This document shows, one piece after another, positions 10,401-19,741 of a stretch of DNA of 64,000 nucleotides; position 1 is the stretch's first letter; the number at the start of each line of letters is the position of its first letter. The position numbers were made by a program, and so were the translations under genes. This DNA comes from Tritrichomonas musculus (taxonomy: Eukaryota > Parabasalia > Tritrichomonadida > Tritrichomonadidae): NCBI GenBank assembly GCA_039105265.1, contig JAPFFF010000002.1, forward strand, positions 1,302,001-1,366,000, in the 5' to 3' direction. The notes beneath the pieces were generated by a model that saw nothing but the letters and a program-made list of their open reading frames with translations, was not told the DNA's origin and did no database searches.

Positions 10401-11518
10401 TGAAGAAATTCTGCAAGCTCCATCATCTGCCAACACTCATAACTGATGAAAAAGAATACTACAACTTGAGAGAGAATATAACAGGAGGATTATCAAATGT
10501 ACTTCATCGTGTGAACATCAGAGGTCAAACATTAATCAATAAACTCAAATATGATGCCATCAATGACAGAGTCATTAGCTATGACACTTCAAACATTATT
10601 TTACACGTGGCTGGTATTGATTTCAATTCATTGTATCCTTCATCATTCAGTTCAGTAAAACATTCATTTAATCCTTATCACGGAGGAATCATGTACATGC
10701 CTGGTTCATTTATAAAACGATTTGATGTTTATGATGAACAAGGAAACAAGAATGAAAAGGTTCTCAATGCTGCAATGAATATCATTCAATCAAAGAAACG
10801 ATTTGATGCAAACCCTGAGTTTATATTCAAAGCTGAAGTCAAATTAAGATGTCCAAAGAATAAAATCAATGATTTGATTAACTTTCCTCCTGTGTTTAGA
10901 AACATCAATATAATGAATGATGAGCAAACGATTGGAAGTTATATGTACAAATACATGAAAGACAATAAACTGAATTCAGCAGATAAAGAAACAAGAAAGC
11001 TGACAATGTTGCTTGATACATGTGGTACATTTATGACGTTCTCGAATTACCTTTTATGGTTTTTAATTGACCACGGGCTTATCATTGATGACATTAAGAG
11101 CTTAAGTTTATATGAAGCTCATGACGGATTTAATCAATTTGTTTGTGAGTTTATGAAGAAGCGCCAAGATATATTGTCGGGAAAGACAAAAGGTAAAGCT
11201 GCTAACGGCAGCCTTGCAAACGAAGTTTGTAATGAAAAGTTTTATAAGATTAGCATGAACGGATCTTACGGATATGACGGTATGAATTCAGAGAACTTTA
11301 ATAAAGTCAGAATTGTTGATAAAAATAAAGCTTTTCAATTGATAGCATCCGATACTTATCGCAATGGATGTAAATTGTCAAATGATTGTTATTTGATACA
11401 ATCACAACCTCATTCATTCAAATGTAATACATGTCTTCAAATGCATGGAGAACGTTTCCTGTTTCAGTGCGAAGATTATGGGCTCTCTCGTTTCGGTATA
11501 ACATTTATGATTGAATAA
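7424..11518 (+). pseudogene. polB: Protein-primed type B DNA polymerase with HNH module, Maverick A (broken)
   Basis: The region encodes a Maverick-lineage polymerase. The N-terminal part (from 7424) has a Glu-rich run and is followed by sequence matching the N-half of the C polymerase. Further on are a C2HC-type zinc finger (ICPHCGSYIHK, near 8930-9005), exonuclease motifs ITYDFETME (near 9140), FGFNSSRFDS (near 9435) and YNDNDVEMM (near 9855), then motif A AGIDFNSLYPSS (near 10615) and motif B KISMNGSYGYDG (near 11247). Between Exo III and motif A sits an HNH-like module: CHLCGEHF, DRIDNNKGHQIDNCLLAC and CNRLR (10236-10370). A small GC-rich hairpin insert (11198-11212) lies just before motif B. 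Compared with E's polymerase the gene is not whole; I estimate two or so breaks. It would replicate the element from a protein primer. Confidence 0.85.
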
Positions 11519-11553
11519 AAAGGAAATAAATCACTTTTATCATTAATTAAATT

Positions 11554-11808
11554 ATGGGTGTCGGTATATTCAACAAAATCAAGAACGCATTTAAATCAAT
11601 TGGCGGTAAAGTTAAATCATTCGCTCAAAAAGCAGTTAAAGCAATTCCAAAAGTTGTTGATGTTGGAAAGCAAATCATTGACAGAGTTAAACCAATTACA
11701 CAATTCATTCCTGGTGTTGGTCAAGTAGTTGACGCAATTGATACAGGTTTAAATGCTGTCAACAAAGTAGGTAAATTTGGTAAATCAATATTGAATGAAG
11801 TTAAATGA
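11554..11808 (+). CDS. Small amphipathic, membrane-active-type virion protein
   Basis: Eighty-four residues, basic and rich in Gly, Val, Ile and Lys (MGVGIFNKIKNAFKSIGGKV, then PGVGQVVDAIDTGLNAVNKV). A close relative in C is at 31383-31637 (same length, MSIGIFKKMKNTFKSVGNKI). The pattern of a short amphipathic N-terminal helix and Gly-rich body recalls adenovirus pVI/pX-like proteins of Polintons, as do the proteins at 17319 and 38220. The functional label is inferred from composition. It follows the polymerase gene by 35 bp. Confidence 0.6.
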   Translation: MGVGIFNKIKNAFKSIGGKVKSFAQKAVKAIPKVVDVGKQIIDRVKPITQFIPGVGQVVDAIDTGLNAVNKVGKFGKSILNEVK

Positions 11809-11844
11809 AAAACAATGAAAAATAATGATTTAATATGAATATAA

Positions 11845-12321
11845 ATGAATGATAACATTAATGAACTTAAAGTAATAAACGCAAACATTGATGAACCAAA
11901 AGTGTTTAAATCAATTGAAGAGTTCAATTTGTTCTATCAAAAGAATATCGAGCAAATGAAAACACAAACGACTAACTATTTGAACAAGATTTATAAAATC
12001 ATCACTAATGACGGCAATGAATACAAAATCACTAAACGTAATTGTACAGACGGTAAACGACTTAACGGCGACATTTATTTGAAGAAAGTTGGGAACACGA
12101 TCACTAAAACACTTGAAAACGATAACATCAAAGCTGATATATCACTAATGAAGGAATCATTAAATGAATTCACTGAACAAATCAATCAATTGAACAATAA
12201 AAATAAAATACTTGAAGAACATATCAATAAGCTTTCAAATGTTGTTGACCAACAATCAAAAGTCATTAATGAATACATTTTAAATGTTGTTGCTCCTGAC
12301 AACCACCGAATGATTAAGTGA
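11845..12321 (+). CDS. Conserved coiled-coil protein of Mavericks A and C
   Basis: 158 residues. The N-half has a small conserved module (FKSIEEFNLFYQKN, then TTNYLNKIYKIITNDGNEY and YKITKRNC) shared closely with the C protein at 30908-31351. The C-half is a coiled coil (NEFTEQINQLNNKNKILEEH and on). No named domain. It follows the amphipathic-protein gene by 36 bp on the same strand in A and in C, so the pair moves together. A structural or scaffolding role is possible but unproven. Confidence 0.6.
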   Translation: MNDNINELKVINANIDEPKVFKSIEEFNLFYQKNIEQMKTQTTNYLNKIYKIITNDGNEYKITKRNCTDGKRLNGDIYLKKVGNTITKTLENDNIKADISLMKESLNEFTEQINQLNNKNKILEEHINKLSNVVDQQSKVINEYILNVVAPDNHRMIK

Positions 12322-12513
12322 ATCATGATGATTTAATGATTTAGTCGTTTTTGGAGGTGGTTCATGAAATACATTACCTTTTTCATTATAACATTTCACT
12401 GTCGGAGCTGAGTTTATTTTTGTTCTCTTCTTTTGCATCGTTAACTGTAATCTATCAAAATAGTTTTTGTGTTTATCATCATGAACGGTTCTCATTTGAT
12501 TAATAGCAGACAT
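12280..12513 (-). CDS. Conserved small basic protein (RTxHDDKxxxYxDRLQLxMQK)
   Basis: Seventy-seven residues containing RTVHDDKHKNYFDRLQLTMQ, KTKINSAPTVK and LNHSVV. The counterpart in C (30489-30755, opposite relative strand) has RTIHDDKRMNYYDRLQLKMQ and LNHSVV, so the gene is real and conserved. It overlaps the tail of the preceding convergent gene by 42 bp. No recognised domain; basic and probably nucleic-acid or capsid associated. Confidence 0.6.
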   Translation of the reverse strand: MSAINQMRTVHDDKHKNYFDRLQLTMQKKRTKINSAPTVKCYNEKGNVFHEPPPKTTKSLNHHDSLNHSVVVRSNNI

Positions 12514-12527
12514 TTAATTGTTATTAA

Positions 12528-12755
12528 ATGAGTGAACTAACAGAATACAAGAAAGAAATACCAGAACTAAAACGAATCAAACGAGGATTGAAAGAAAAGT
12601 GTTATGATTACAAACAATGTCTCAACAATATCAAATCAGGAATGTTGGGCTCTGATGGTCTTGCCGTTCGTGAGTCTCTTATTGAAGACATCAACAGCCT
12701 CAAAAATAAAGTTCATCAACTTGAGAATGAATTAAATGAATTGTCTAATAAATGA
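12528..12755 (+). CDS. Small coiled-coil protein reaching into the right TIR
   Basis: Seventy-five residues, mostly helical, with IPELKRIKRGLKEKCYDYKQ and a C-terminal coiled coil VHQLENELNELSNK. The 3' third lies inside the right TIR (from 12701) and its stop overlaps the end of the TIR gene on the other strand. C has a decayed counterpart at about 30245-30475. Divergent from the gene at 12513 with only 14 bp between starts. Confidence 0.55.
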   Translation: MSELTEYKKEIPELKRIKRGLKEKCYDYKQCLNNIKSGMLGSDGLAVRESLIEDINSLKNKVHQLENELNELSNK

Positions 12756-13192
12756 GTTCTTCAAGTTCAGCAATTAATTCAATAGGTCCTCCGTTGAATT
12801 TCTTTAGTTGTTCAATAAAGTGATTTATCTCTTTTAGTACTCCGTCAACAACATCATCATTATCGTAGAGGTATTTTAATGATGGTCTCCAACCTTTTAG
12901 CTTTTTGTTGATTTTATTAATGAGGGTGCTTAATGTTTCGGCTTGGTTTGACATTATAAATTGCTGATAAAAAAATAAAAAATTTTTGAAAGTTCTATTT
13001 TTGGTTGTTGTTATTTTTGGGAGTTTGTCAATTTATTCAAAATTTGTCTATGCCATTTTGTGAAAGTTTCGAGGGCTAATTTTGAAAAAGTGGCGATTTT
13101 TTGAGTCATGAGGCTGAGGTTTGGGGTCTGTAAACCCTATGACAAGGGGGTCATTTTTATCTGCCCTCCCAAATCAACATACATATACTACT
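12701..13192. repeat. Maverick A right TIR
   Basis: Inverted copy of 4440-4931, ending ...ACTACT directly before the TACGCA target duplication. It contains the second copy of the 69-residue ORF. Confidence 0.95.
12745..12954 (-). CDS. Small helical protein, right-TIR copy
   Basis: Identical in protein sequence to the ORF at 4678-4887 because it lies in the other TIR. Identity of the two copies shows the TIRs are young or kept alike by conversion. Confidence 0.6.
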   Translation of the reverse strand: MSNQAETLSTLINKINKKLKGWRPSLKYLYDNDDVVDGVLKEINHFIEQLKKFNGGPIELIAELEELIY

Positions 13193-13945
13193 TACGCAAA
13201 AAGTCTCGCTTACTCATTACGGAACTATACTTTATGTTCTAAAGAAGGTGGTCTATGGGCGCTTGCCTATTGTTTTACCAGAAACGGTCGATCAGATTTC
13301 AGAATTAGAAACATTAAAAGAAGAAACCCTGACGTTGATAGCTCATCTTATTTCAATGCTGACCTTCCACCAGATGGCGGTGATGAGAGCAATTATATTT
13401 ATTCGCCTGATGCAGAAGATATTATTATGACTGAAGAAGGGAAAGATGTCGAGACTCTTGATGAATCATCTACTACTGATAGCGAATTTTATTCTGAGCT
13501 AGAAGAAGAAACACCTGAAGAAGCTTCAATACCTGATGGAAGTGAAGATTCAACTACCACTGATCATGAATTCGTGAACTACTTAAACAGTACCAAAAAG
13601 ACATTAGAAACCTTATTAGAACAAGCAGAAGTTCCAAGAAAAAAAATTAATGATTGCATTCAAAATTTCAACTTATACATGGACTGTGGGAAAGAATTAT
13701 TTTCATTTATGACTTTTTCCAAAGAAGATTTTTCTTGGACCCAAATCAGAAATACAATTTCTGGCTGGGAAGATATAGCAGACATTGCTTTGAGATTAAT
13801 TAACTCAGCTTTATCAGAAGCTAGCTGTAAGAGAACTATTAAACGTCAAAGTCTTATTCATACTCCTAGAAGATTAAACAGCACGAAACAATTTCTAGAT
13901 AAAGAACTCATTGAACAAATGATGGTACAACAATTTATAATGTCA
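13193..13945 (+). pseudogene. hAT-like transposase, right part
   Basis: Resumes at the second TACGCA copy in the same reading frame as the left part (3591-4439). It carries WALAYCFTRN, an acidic Ser/Thr/Glu-rich linker (residues like EELEEETPEEASIPDGSED), and a C-terminal block, ISGWEDIADIALRLINSALS and SEASCKRTIKRQSLIHTPRR, that resembles the hAT C-terminal dimerisation region. The last few codons run into fibre-like Maverick sequence at about 13945, so the gene's original 3' end has been replaced. The 276-residue ORF starting at 13121 begins artificially in Maverick A's TIR. Confidence 0.7.
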
Positions 13946-15096
13946 AGGTAGAACAATTACATTAACTGCTGAAGATACAATAAGCAATGGCGTGGTTGTG
14001 TTTAGAATATTTATGGCAAGTAATGCTCAAAAGAATTGTTACTTCAAGTTTGATGATGGTGAGATAACAGAATACAAAGGTGTGGTTGAAAATATAACAT
14101 TAGGGGATGTTGTTATTAAACCTCTTGCAAGAAGTGAAGAATTTAGGGCTGAATGGTTAAATAGTTATGAGAGGAATGGCAATACAATTACCATACAAAA
14201 TACGAATACAAACAAGATATCAGGGGTAATTATACAAGGTAATTCTTGCACGCGAAATATGACATTTACAACTAATGATTTAGCTTATACTTGTGATATC
14301 GATGCATTAAATGAAAAGATTGATCCATTGGCTGTTAATTCACATAATAATGATGCTATCATGACAACTGCATTAAATGATTTTCCAACTGTTGATGAAG
14401 TAAATGAAGCATTAGATGAATTGAAAAATAATATGGTAAACATGGATAACCTGTATACGAAAGAAGAAGCGGATAATAAATATGCATTGAAAACAGATAT
14501 CATATCAACTGAGAAAATAACCCAAGAATTATCAATCACTACAAAATTCGTAAATGGAACAACAAATGATGAAGATAGAAGAACGAATATCGTAAATTTG
14601 GATAGAGATTTATGCAACATATTAAAGAAATCATCATTGATAGTAAAAGGTTCTTGCAATAATGAAGATATTTCAGGAGAATATTTGTATGATAGTGAAG
14701 ATGTAGAATATTATCATTACAAGAAAGGTGAAAATACTTTTTCTATTTATTATTTCTATTATGGTGGAACATTCAGATATAATGATAACTATGATGCCAA
14801 TTTAGAATCAGTAAGTTATTCATACAAACCTGATGTTTATGATGAATATTGTATTCCAAATATGAACTTCGTAAAAGATAATTTTGCATTGAAAAGTGAA
14901 AATGATGAACTGAAGACAAAAATATCAAATTTAGAGAGAGAGAATGCAACATTAAAGGCTACAATAGAAGCGATGGAAACAAGATTAGCTGCCTTAGAAA
15001 ATAATGGAAATCAAGGTAGTGCAAGTGCATATGCTACAAAAGAAGAATTATCAGAATACAGAAAACTTAATGACATCTCATACCATATTCATCAAG
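13945..15096 (+). pseudogene. Phage-tail-fibre-like fragment of Maverick B
   Basis: Closely similar to the middle of E's fibre protein at 40581-42476: shared blocks are NCYFKFDDGEITEYKGV, LGDVVIKPLARSEEF, GNSCTRNMTFTTNDLAYTCD and NLYTKEEADNKYALKT. The last is the YTKxExDxKYA repeat seen in bacteriophage tail fibres. A coiled coil (ENDELKTKISNLERENATLK) follows. The fragment lacks one end and joins the antisense capsid gene at about 15097; the ORF reading beyond that is antisense capsid. By analogy it would be a surface fibre for attachment. Fossil. Confidence 0.7.
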
Positions 15097-16639
15097 AAGA
15101 ATCATATAGCAAACATAGTAACGGCGGGCATTCAACCTTAGATGCAAATGTTCCTTCGCTATCATCCTGTCTAACATTTATCTCGAAGTTGATTGGCGAT
15201 AAGCTTGTTAAACCCTGTTGGTATGTATTATCAGTCTCAGTTGGTAGCCCAATAAAGAAAGAAGACCTATCATTAGAATAATTTCCCGCTACAACATCAA
15301 AATCATCTTTATTGCATAATGATGCTACAACTTCTTTATTAAATCCTGTTTGCTCACCATTCATATTCATAGCATTCTGGCAGTACTCTAAGAATTCAGG
15401 GTAATCATGGGTGGTTCCGAATGCTTTAGCTGGTATATTACCATATCCACCACAATTAAGAAAGAATGACTCAAATTTCGGGTTCTTGAAGTATGTATGG
15501 TGAGTATGTTTTAGTGGGAATAAACAGAATATGCTATCAACAAATCTTGGCGTAATAATGATGGTTGATTTATCATTAGCACTCTTCAGTTTGTTTGTTG
15601 TGGTGTATACTGATAGAGTTTGTGTTGGGAATGTTAACGGGTGAGTAGGGTCACTATATTGTTGAACCAAAGCATTATATACATTATTATCAATACCGAA
15701 ACATGGAATAACAGATGAGCATTCAGTAGTAGTAAATTCTACAACATTGAATGTGCGAGCTTCAGCAATAATATTTTTTGGGTCAGTAACTGGATTGCAG
15801 TCAGTTGTTTTACCACATGTTGCCCATACTAATAATTCTTCACCAACTGGAGTAAATTCTGTAGTAACTGGGTCTAAATGGAAAGCAGCAAATTCTTTGA
15901 TATTATTTCTTAGTCTGTAATCAGGCCCAACTGGGCAGCAAACCATTCCAGCTGCTGAGAAATATAATCTTAGTTCAATCTTTCCTGCAAATGCTGGCAA
16001 GTACTTAATATTTGATAATGGCAAGAAACGTCTCAAGTCAATCTTCAGATGTATTTTTTTCTCGCCAGTCTCATATCCTGTTCCCCAATTAACAACAACA
16101 CCACATCTGTTCCCTTGCTTCCCATTCCATATATCTTTATGCCTTGCTTTAGAATAAATATCAGCGCGTTTTGTTGTTTCGTTAGCACAACATGCGGTGA
16201 GAAATGATTCTTCACATGCAAAGTTTTGGGTATAGATAGTAATACCATTAGCAACTATTTCATATTTCTCAACGGCGTCTCTAGCATCTTTAAAGCCAAA
16301 CCATATTTTATCGAATGCAAATTATTGGCCATCTACTGTTACATCGGGGACGTTTAATGTCTTGGCTTGGCCTCCTTTAATAGCAAATTTTACTTTAAGG
16401 TCTACTTTAATAAATCCATTATAAATATCTGCTGTATTATGTGATGTCGGGGAAATAATTACTGATGTATAAGAACCTTGGGGAATTGGTGGTGATGGTG
16501 AATAAGATGTTTGTGGATTAATGGCATATTGTTTATTTGTATCACTCATCGCTATACAATTATCAACTATATCGAAGTATGAAGCAATTTGTGTTGTGAC
16601 TTCGGCGCTTGTTTTAAGATAAACTTCTTGATTCAACAT
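15097..16639 (-). pseudogene. Double jelly-roll major capsid protein, Maverick B (broken)
   Basis: Matches the capsid proteins of D and E along its length: N-terminal LNQEVYLKTSAEV, INPQTSYSPSPPIPQGSYTS, RRFLPLSNIKYLPAFAGKIE, NIPAKAFGTTHDYPEFLEYC and NAMNMNGEQTGFNKEVVASL. These are the conserved blocks of the Maverick capsid in this window, which I identify by gene order and by family knowledge of Polinton capsids. It ends at a join to fibre-like DNA. I estimate two or three breaks. Next gene upstream begins 20 bp away, as in E. Confidence 0.8.
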
Positions 16640-16658
16640 GGTTTTGGGGATAAAAAAA

Positions 16659-17267
16659 TTATAATATATCAGAGAAGATGGTATTTCTTCTTCGATAGGT
16701 TAGGCGATTCGTTTCACCCAAACATTCTGTTTCATTTATCTGTTGTGGCTCAATATTAGGTGGCTGAATATATTGTGGGTCGGTATAGTTATAATTTATT
16801 TCTCTACGCGGCTTTGTTAATTGCTTGTGTACAACTTCTTTTATCATCCTCTTTTGTTCTTTCTTTTCGCGTTTGCTTTTAATTTCTTCTCCTAATAATT
16901 TTAGTTGATTTAGTATTTCTATATTAATTGTTGGGTCATATTGTGGCTGGATGATTGGTGGCCTCTTGATTTTTGGTTTCGCTACACTCAAACATTCTGA
17001 TGTTGGCTTGGGTATCTGTTCCGTTACGCTCAAACATTCTGGTTTCGTTTCAAGTTCTGGTACTGCTTCAGGTTCTGGTTCCGTTTCAGGTTCTGGGACT
17101 GCTTCACTCGAAGCTGCACTTGTTCTTACTAATGGTTCCTTGCGGGGCCTGACTATATATTTTCCTTCAGTTCTAGTGGGATAGACCTCGTATACATCAT
17201 CTTCAATACCTCGTAACCATTTGTTAATCACCTGCAAACGTTTACTTTTAGGCACTCTTTTGCTCAT
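16659..17267 (-). CDS. Conserved basic late protein of Mavericks B, D and E
   Basis: 202 residues. The N terminus MSKRVPKSKRLQVINKWLRG and the following GKYIVRPRKEP block match 56693-57295 in E and 37621-38172 in D. The middle is low-complexity (Pro-Glu repeats; ECLSV appears three times). A conserved NxEILxQLKxLGEExKxxRxKKEQ segment is probably a coiled coil, followed by an Arg-rich C terminus ending RRRNTIFSDIL. Always between the capsid gene and the small Gly-rich gene, so a minor virion or DNA-condensing protein is likely. No domain name can be given. Confidence 0.65.
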   Translation of the reverse strand: MSKRVPKSKRLQVINKWLRGIEDDVYEVYPTRTEGKYIVRPRKEPLVRTSAASSEAVPEPETEPEPEAVPELETKPECLSVTEQIPKPTSECLSVAKPKIKRPPIIQPQYDPTINIEILNQLKLLGEEIKSKREKKEQKRMIKEVVHKQLTKPRREINYNYTDPQYIQPPNIEPQQINETECLGETNRLTYRRRNTIFSDIL

Positions 17268-17318
17268 TTAATAAATTAAAAAAATGTTCATATTAAATCT
17301 CTTTTGCTTATATTTACA

Positions 17319-17732
17319 CTAATCTGTCGAAGCCAATTTAGGTTTGATTCTGATTACTTTATTGGTATCGGGATTGTTTGCTCCGTCGTTAGATTTCATG
17401 TTCTTTATTTTACTCTTAACCTTATAATTTTCATTCCTTCCTTGAGCTACATTATTTATTTTAGTTAAGGCTGTCCTTACTTCTCCGTTCGGAATATATT
17501 TTATTGCTTTATCGGCTATATTAGATAATTTGTTTCTCGTTGATTTGCTTAGAACATGTTTCCCAATTCCGCCGGCAACCTTCCCAATTAATCCAGCATT
17601 ATTTTTTGCTCCGCTAATAATAGTATTAGATACTTTACCAGCCAAACCTCCTGTTGCAGTATTTGCTACGTTCATTAGCGCATCGGCTCCGTGTGCTAAT
17701 GCTCCTTTAACTAAACGCTTGAAAAATCCCAT
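17319..17732 (-). CDS. Gly/Ala-rich amphipathic late protein
   Basis: 137 residues. The N terminus MGFFKRLVKGALAHGADALM is amphipathic and the next 60 residues are Gly/Ala-rich (TGGLAGKVSNTIISGAKNNA, LIGKVAGGIGKHVLS). SKSTRNKLSNIADKAIKYIP matches D's protein (SDKTRNRLANIADTALQYVP). It resembles adenovirus pVI/pX-type membrane-lytic proteins of Polintons in composition. It lies 22 bp downstream of the ATPase gene. Function inferred from composition and position. Confidence 0.6.
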   Translation of the reverse strand: MGFFKRLVKGALAHGADALMNVANTATGGLAGKVSNTIISGAKNNAGLIGKVAGGIGKHVLSKSTRNKLSNIADKAIKYIPNGEVRTALTKINNVAQGRNENYKVKSKIKNMKSNDGANNPDTNKVIRIKPKLASTD

Positions 17733-17754
17733 TTATATAATTAAAAATAATTAT

Positions 17755-18615
17755 TTATTCAAAGTAATACTTATTAGCCGTAATATTAGCCACCCATTTT
17801 TCGTGTGGTTGTCTGTGCTGAAGATATTGCTGAACAGTTTGTTTGGTGTTAAGATTATTGTTTGTCTGTTGCAGTAACGAAGTAAAATCTTCTTCTGAGT
17901 AGCCACTATAACAAATTATATCAGTGGCCATTCTTTTAGCATTAATATGCACAAATCGAATTGTCTGGAAGGCCATAATACATGTTATGTTATAATGGCG
18001 TGTCTTTGTTAATAGTCGAATGAACTCTGAGTTACCATTCTTCAGTAAGTCTGAGCCAGCACAGTCATCTAGAATAATTAATGTGTTGTAAGGATATGAA
18101 GATGTATTATACTTAACCATCTTATTGGCAATATAAACAATTCGGTCATCTATATCTTGTAGCGAATGCTTATTTATAATTCGTTGCATTTCTTCATTTG
18201 TTTCCTTCATCTTAGTCAGAATATGTTTAACCATAGCATAGTATTTAATTTTGCGTTTGAGATGCTTCTTGAGATAATCCATCAATTCTGTTTCTGTAAC
18301 ATAATCTATTTTTGTCTGAATGTTTTTACTTAATACTTCAGCTGTTTTGTCTGCCTTACCTGATGTTGAGCAAAATATTATTTTATTATAATATGGGTGC
18401 CTAAACAATTTTTCTGTTATCATTATATGCTTGAATATCCAATATGATTTGCCTGAGCCAGGTCGTCCGATAAGAAATATTATTCCATTAGTACTGAATG
18501 GATAATCTGGTGATAAAGGTTTAATTAGAGCTCCTTCAATTTCTTTCTGATTCTTCTTCATGGTTTCGTTTATTAATGTTTCACACTTCCTTATTATTTG
18601 TTTTGTATTAAACAT
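17755..18615 (-). CDS. A32-like packaging ATPase, Maverick B
   Basis: 286 residues, apparently whole. Walker A is IFLIGRPGSGKSYWIFKH near residue 50, Walker B NTLIILDDCAG near residue 175, followed by a sensor-like TKTRHYNITCIMAFQTIRF and the C-terminal GYSEEDFTSLLQQTNN block. This is the typical Polinton packaging ATPase. Relatives: E (58127-58984) and D (61799-62665). It differs strongly from the A/C-type ATPase. Genes for the amphipathic protein and integrase flank it with spacers of 22 bp, consistent with a late operon-like cluster. Confidence 0.9.
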   Translation of the reverse strand: MFNTKQIIRKCETLINETMKKNQKEIEGALIKPLSPDYPFSTNGIIFLIGRPGSGKSYWIFKHIMITEKLFRHPYYNKIIFCSTSGKADKTAEVLSKNIQTKIDYVTETELMDYLKKHLKRKIKYYAMVKHILTKMKETNEEMQRIINKHSLQDIDDRIVYIANKMVKYNTSSYPYNTLIILDDCAGSDLLKNGNSEFIRLLTKTRHYNITCIMAFQTIRFVHINAKRMATDIICYSGYSEEDFTSLLQQTNNNLNTKQTVQQYLQHRQPHEKWVANITANKYYFE

Positions 18616-18637
18616 TTATATAAAAATAAATTTAGTA

Positions 18638-19723
18638 TTATGTCCACTTCTTAATGTTATCAGGAAGTGATTTCTGTTTGGACCAGTATTCTAGTTCTAA
18701 TGTACTTAGTCGAGCCGGATTTCCTTCGCGCAGATTCTTTGCTGGAATTGAATCTTGCACACCACCTTCATATTGAACCTTGTATTTATTCTTTTTTTCA
18801 TCGTAAGAAATAATTTTATCTACAGCTCCTCGTTTACCATTCTTTATGGTGTTGGCTAAATTATTGTTAGATGTTTTTATTAATCTATATCCAGGATATT
18901 TATCTACAGAATCATCTTTAGCTTTGATAAGGAATTGGTTGCCAGACTTAGAGTCAATAAGATATGCTTCTTTGCTAACTCTATTACGTTTCTTAGATAG
19001 TGGGTTTGGTTCTAATACTACTCTAACTTTATCTCCGTGTTTAAAGTCGTATGGGTTATTTATTGATTTAGTCTGAATATAATTCTGTTCATCTTGGTCT
19101 GTTATGTCATTTGGTGCTTTGTTATCTAATGACCTGTGCGGCGAATTGTTATATGCATCTATTAAGTTGTTCATTTCATTCTCGTCTATATATCTGTTCT
19201 CACCAATAAGGTCTCTGATAGTTCTCATAAATCTATTTATTATTCCAAGCACGTTATGATTATTGTCTTCGGTTGTTCGGTATCTAATATTATGCGAGTT
19301 AATAAATTCTAATACATCGTTCGTTAAGTAAGCTGCATCTTGGTCTGATGTCAGAGAATAAACATTTGGTACGTCTTTTATGAATTGTTGTAAGGCATTA
19401 AGAACTTCCTTACTAGATTTGCCATGCATTGGATAAGCGTATGCTTTGCGGGTGTTGATGTTAATAAACATCAGATAATTCAATCCACCTTTATGTTTCT
19501 TATTAATAAATGTATCCATCTGGAATCCATTCGGGTGCTTAGATACAATGGGAATATATTTAGCCTTAGGAACTTTTACATCGTGAATTATTGAAGCTAA
19601 ATGTTGCTTGGCTTGTTGTTCTGTAAAGCCATAACGTTTAGCAAGAGGAATAAATTTTGATGGTGTTTTCCAGGGATAAGAATGAAAAAGTTCGTCGATT
19701 GTATTAAATTGTTTCTTGCTCAT
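18638..19723 (-). CDS. Retrovirus-like (rve) integrase, Maverick B
   Basis: 361 residues with an open frame. An N-terminal helical region (PWKTPSKFIPLAKRYGFTEQ) precedes the catalytic core: first Asp in GFQMDTFINKK, second Asp in SLTSDQDAAYL, then NNHNVLGIINRFMRTIRDL and the conserved YNNSPHRSLDNKAPNDIT block. The C terminus has an SH3-like part (GDKVRVVLEP) and a segment YKVQYEGGVQDSIPAKNLR that recalls the chromodomain of Polinton integrases. It would insert element DNA with a short target duplication. Relatives are in E (58995-60071) and D (62676-63830). Confidence 0.88.
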   Translation of the reverse strand: MSKKQFNTIDELFHSYPWKTPSKFIPLAKRYGFTEQQAKQHLASIIHDVKVPKAKYIPIVSKHPNGFQMDTFINKKHKGGLNYLMFININTRKAYAYPMHGKSSKEVLNALQQFIKDVPNVYSLTSDQDAAYLTNDVLEFINSHNIRYRTTEDNNHNVLGIINRFMRTIRDLIGENRYIDENEMNNLIDAYNNSPHRSLDNKAPNDITDQDEQNYIQTKSINNPYDFKHGDKVRVVLEPNPLSKKRNRVSKEAYLIDSKSGNQFLIKAKDDSVDKYPGYRLIKTSNNNLANTIKNGKRGAVDKIISYDEKKNKYKVQYEGGVQDSIPAKNLREGNPARLSTLELEYWSKQKSLPDNIKKWT

Positions 19724-19741
19724 TTATTATATAAAAATAAT

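Larger units (their letters stand above)
4440..13192. mobile_element. Maverick A (Polinton-type element, shortened)
   Basis: An 8,753-bp element bounded by 492-bp TIRs (4440-4931 and 12701-13192) with tips AGTAGTATATGTATG and a perfect 6-bp target duplication. Parts in order: TIR gene, conserved 169-residue protein (+), A32-like ATPase (-), small membrane protein (-), three small genes (-), protein-primed polymerase (+), amphipathic protein (+), coiled-coil protein (+), two small genes, TIR gene. I see no integrase, no capsid gene and no adenovirus-type protease. The two TIRs look identical over the parts compared and encode identical 69-residue ORFs, so insertion was recent. It looks like a shortened copy with a few breaks, mainly in the polymerase. 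It sits in a hAT-like gene. Confidence 0.93.

Noticed and set aside
15100-15281. C-terminal extension of the B fibre-like ORF
   Set aside because: This part is antisense of the capsid gene.
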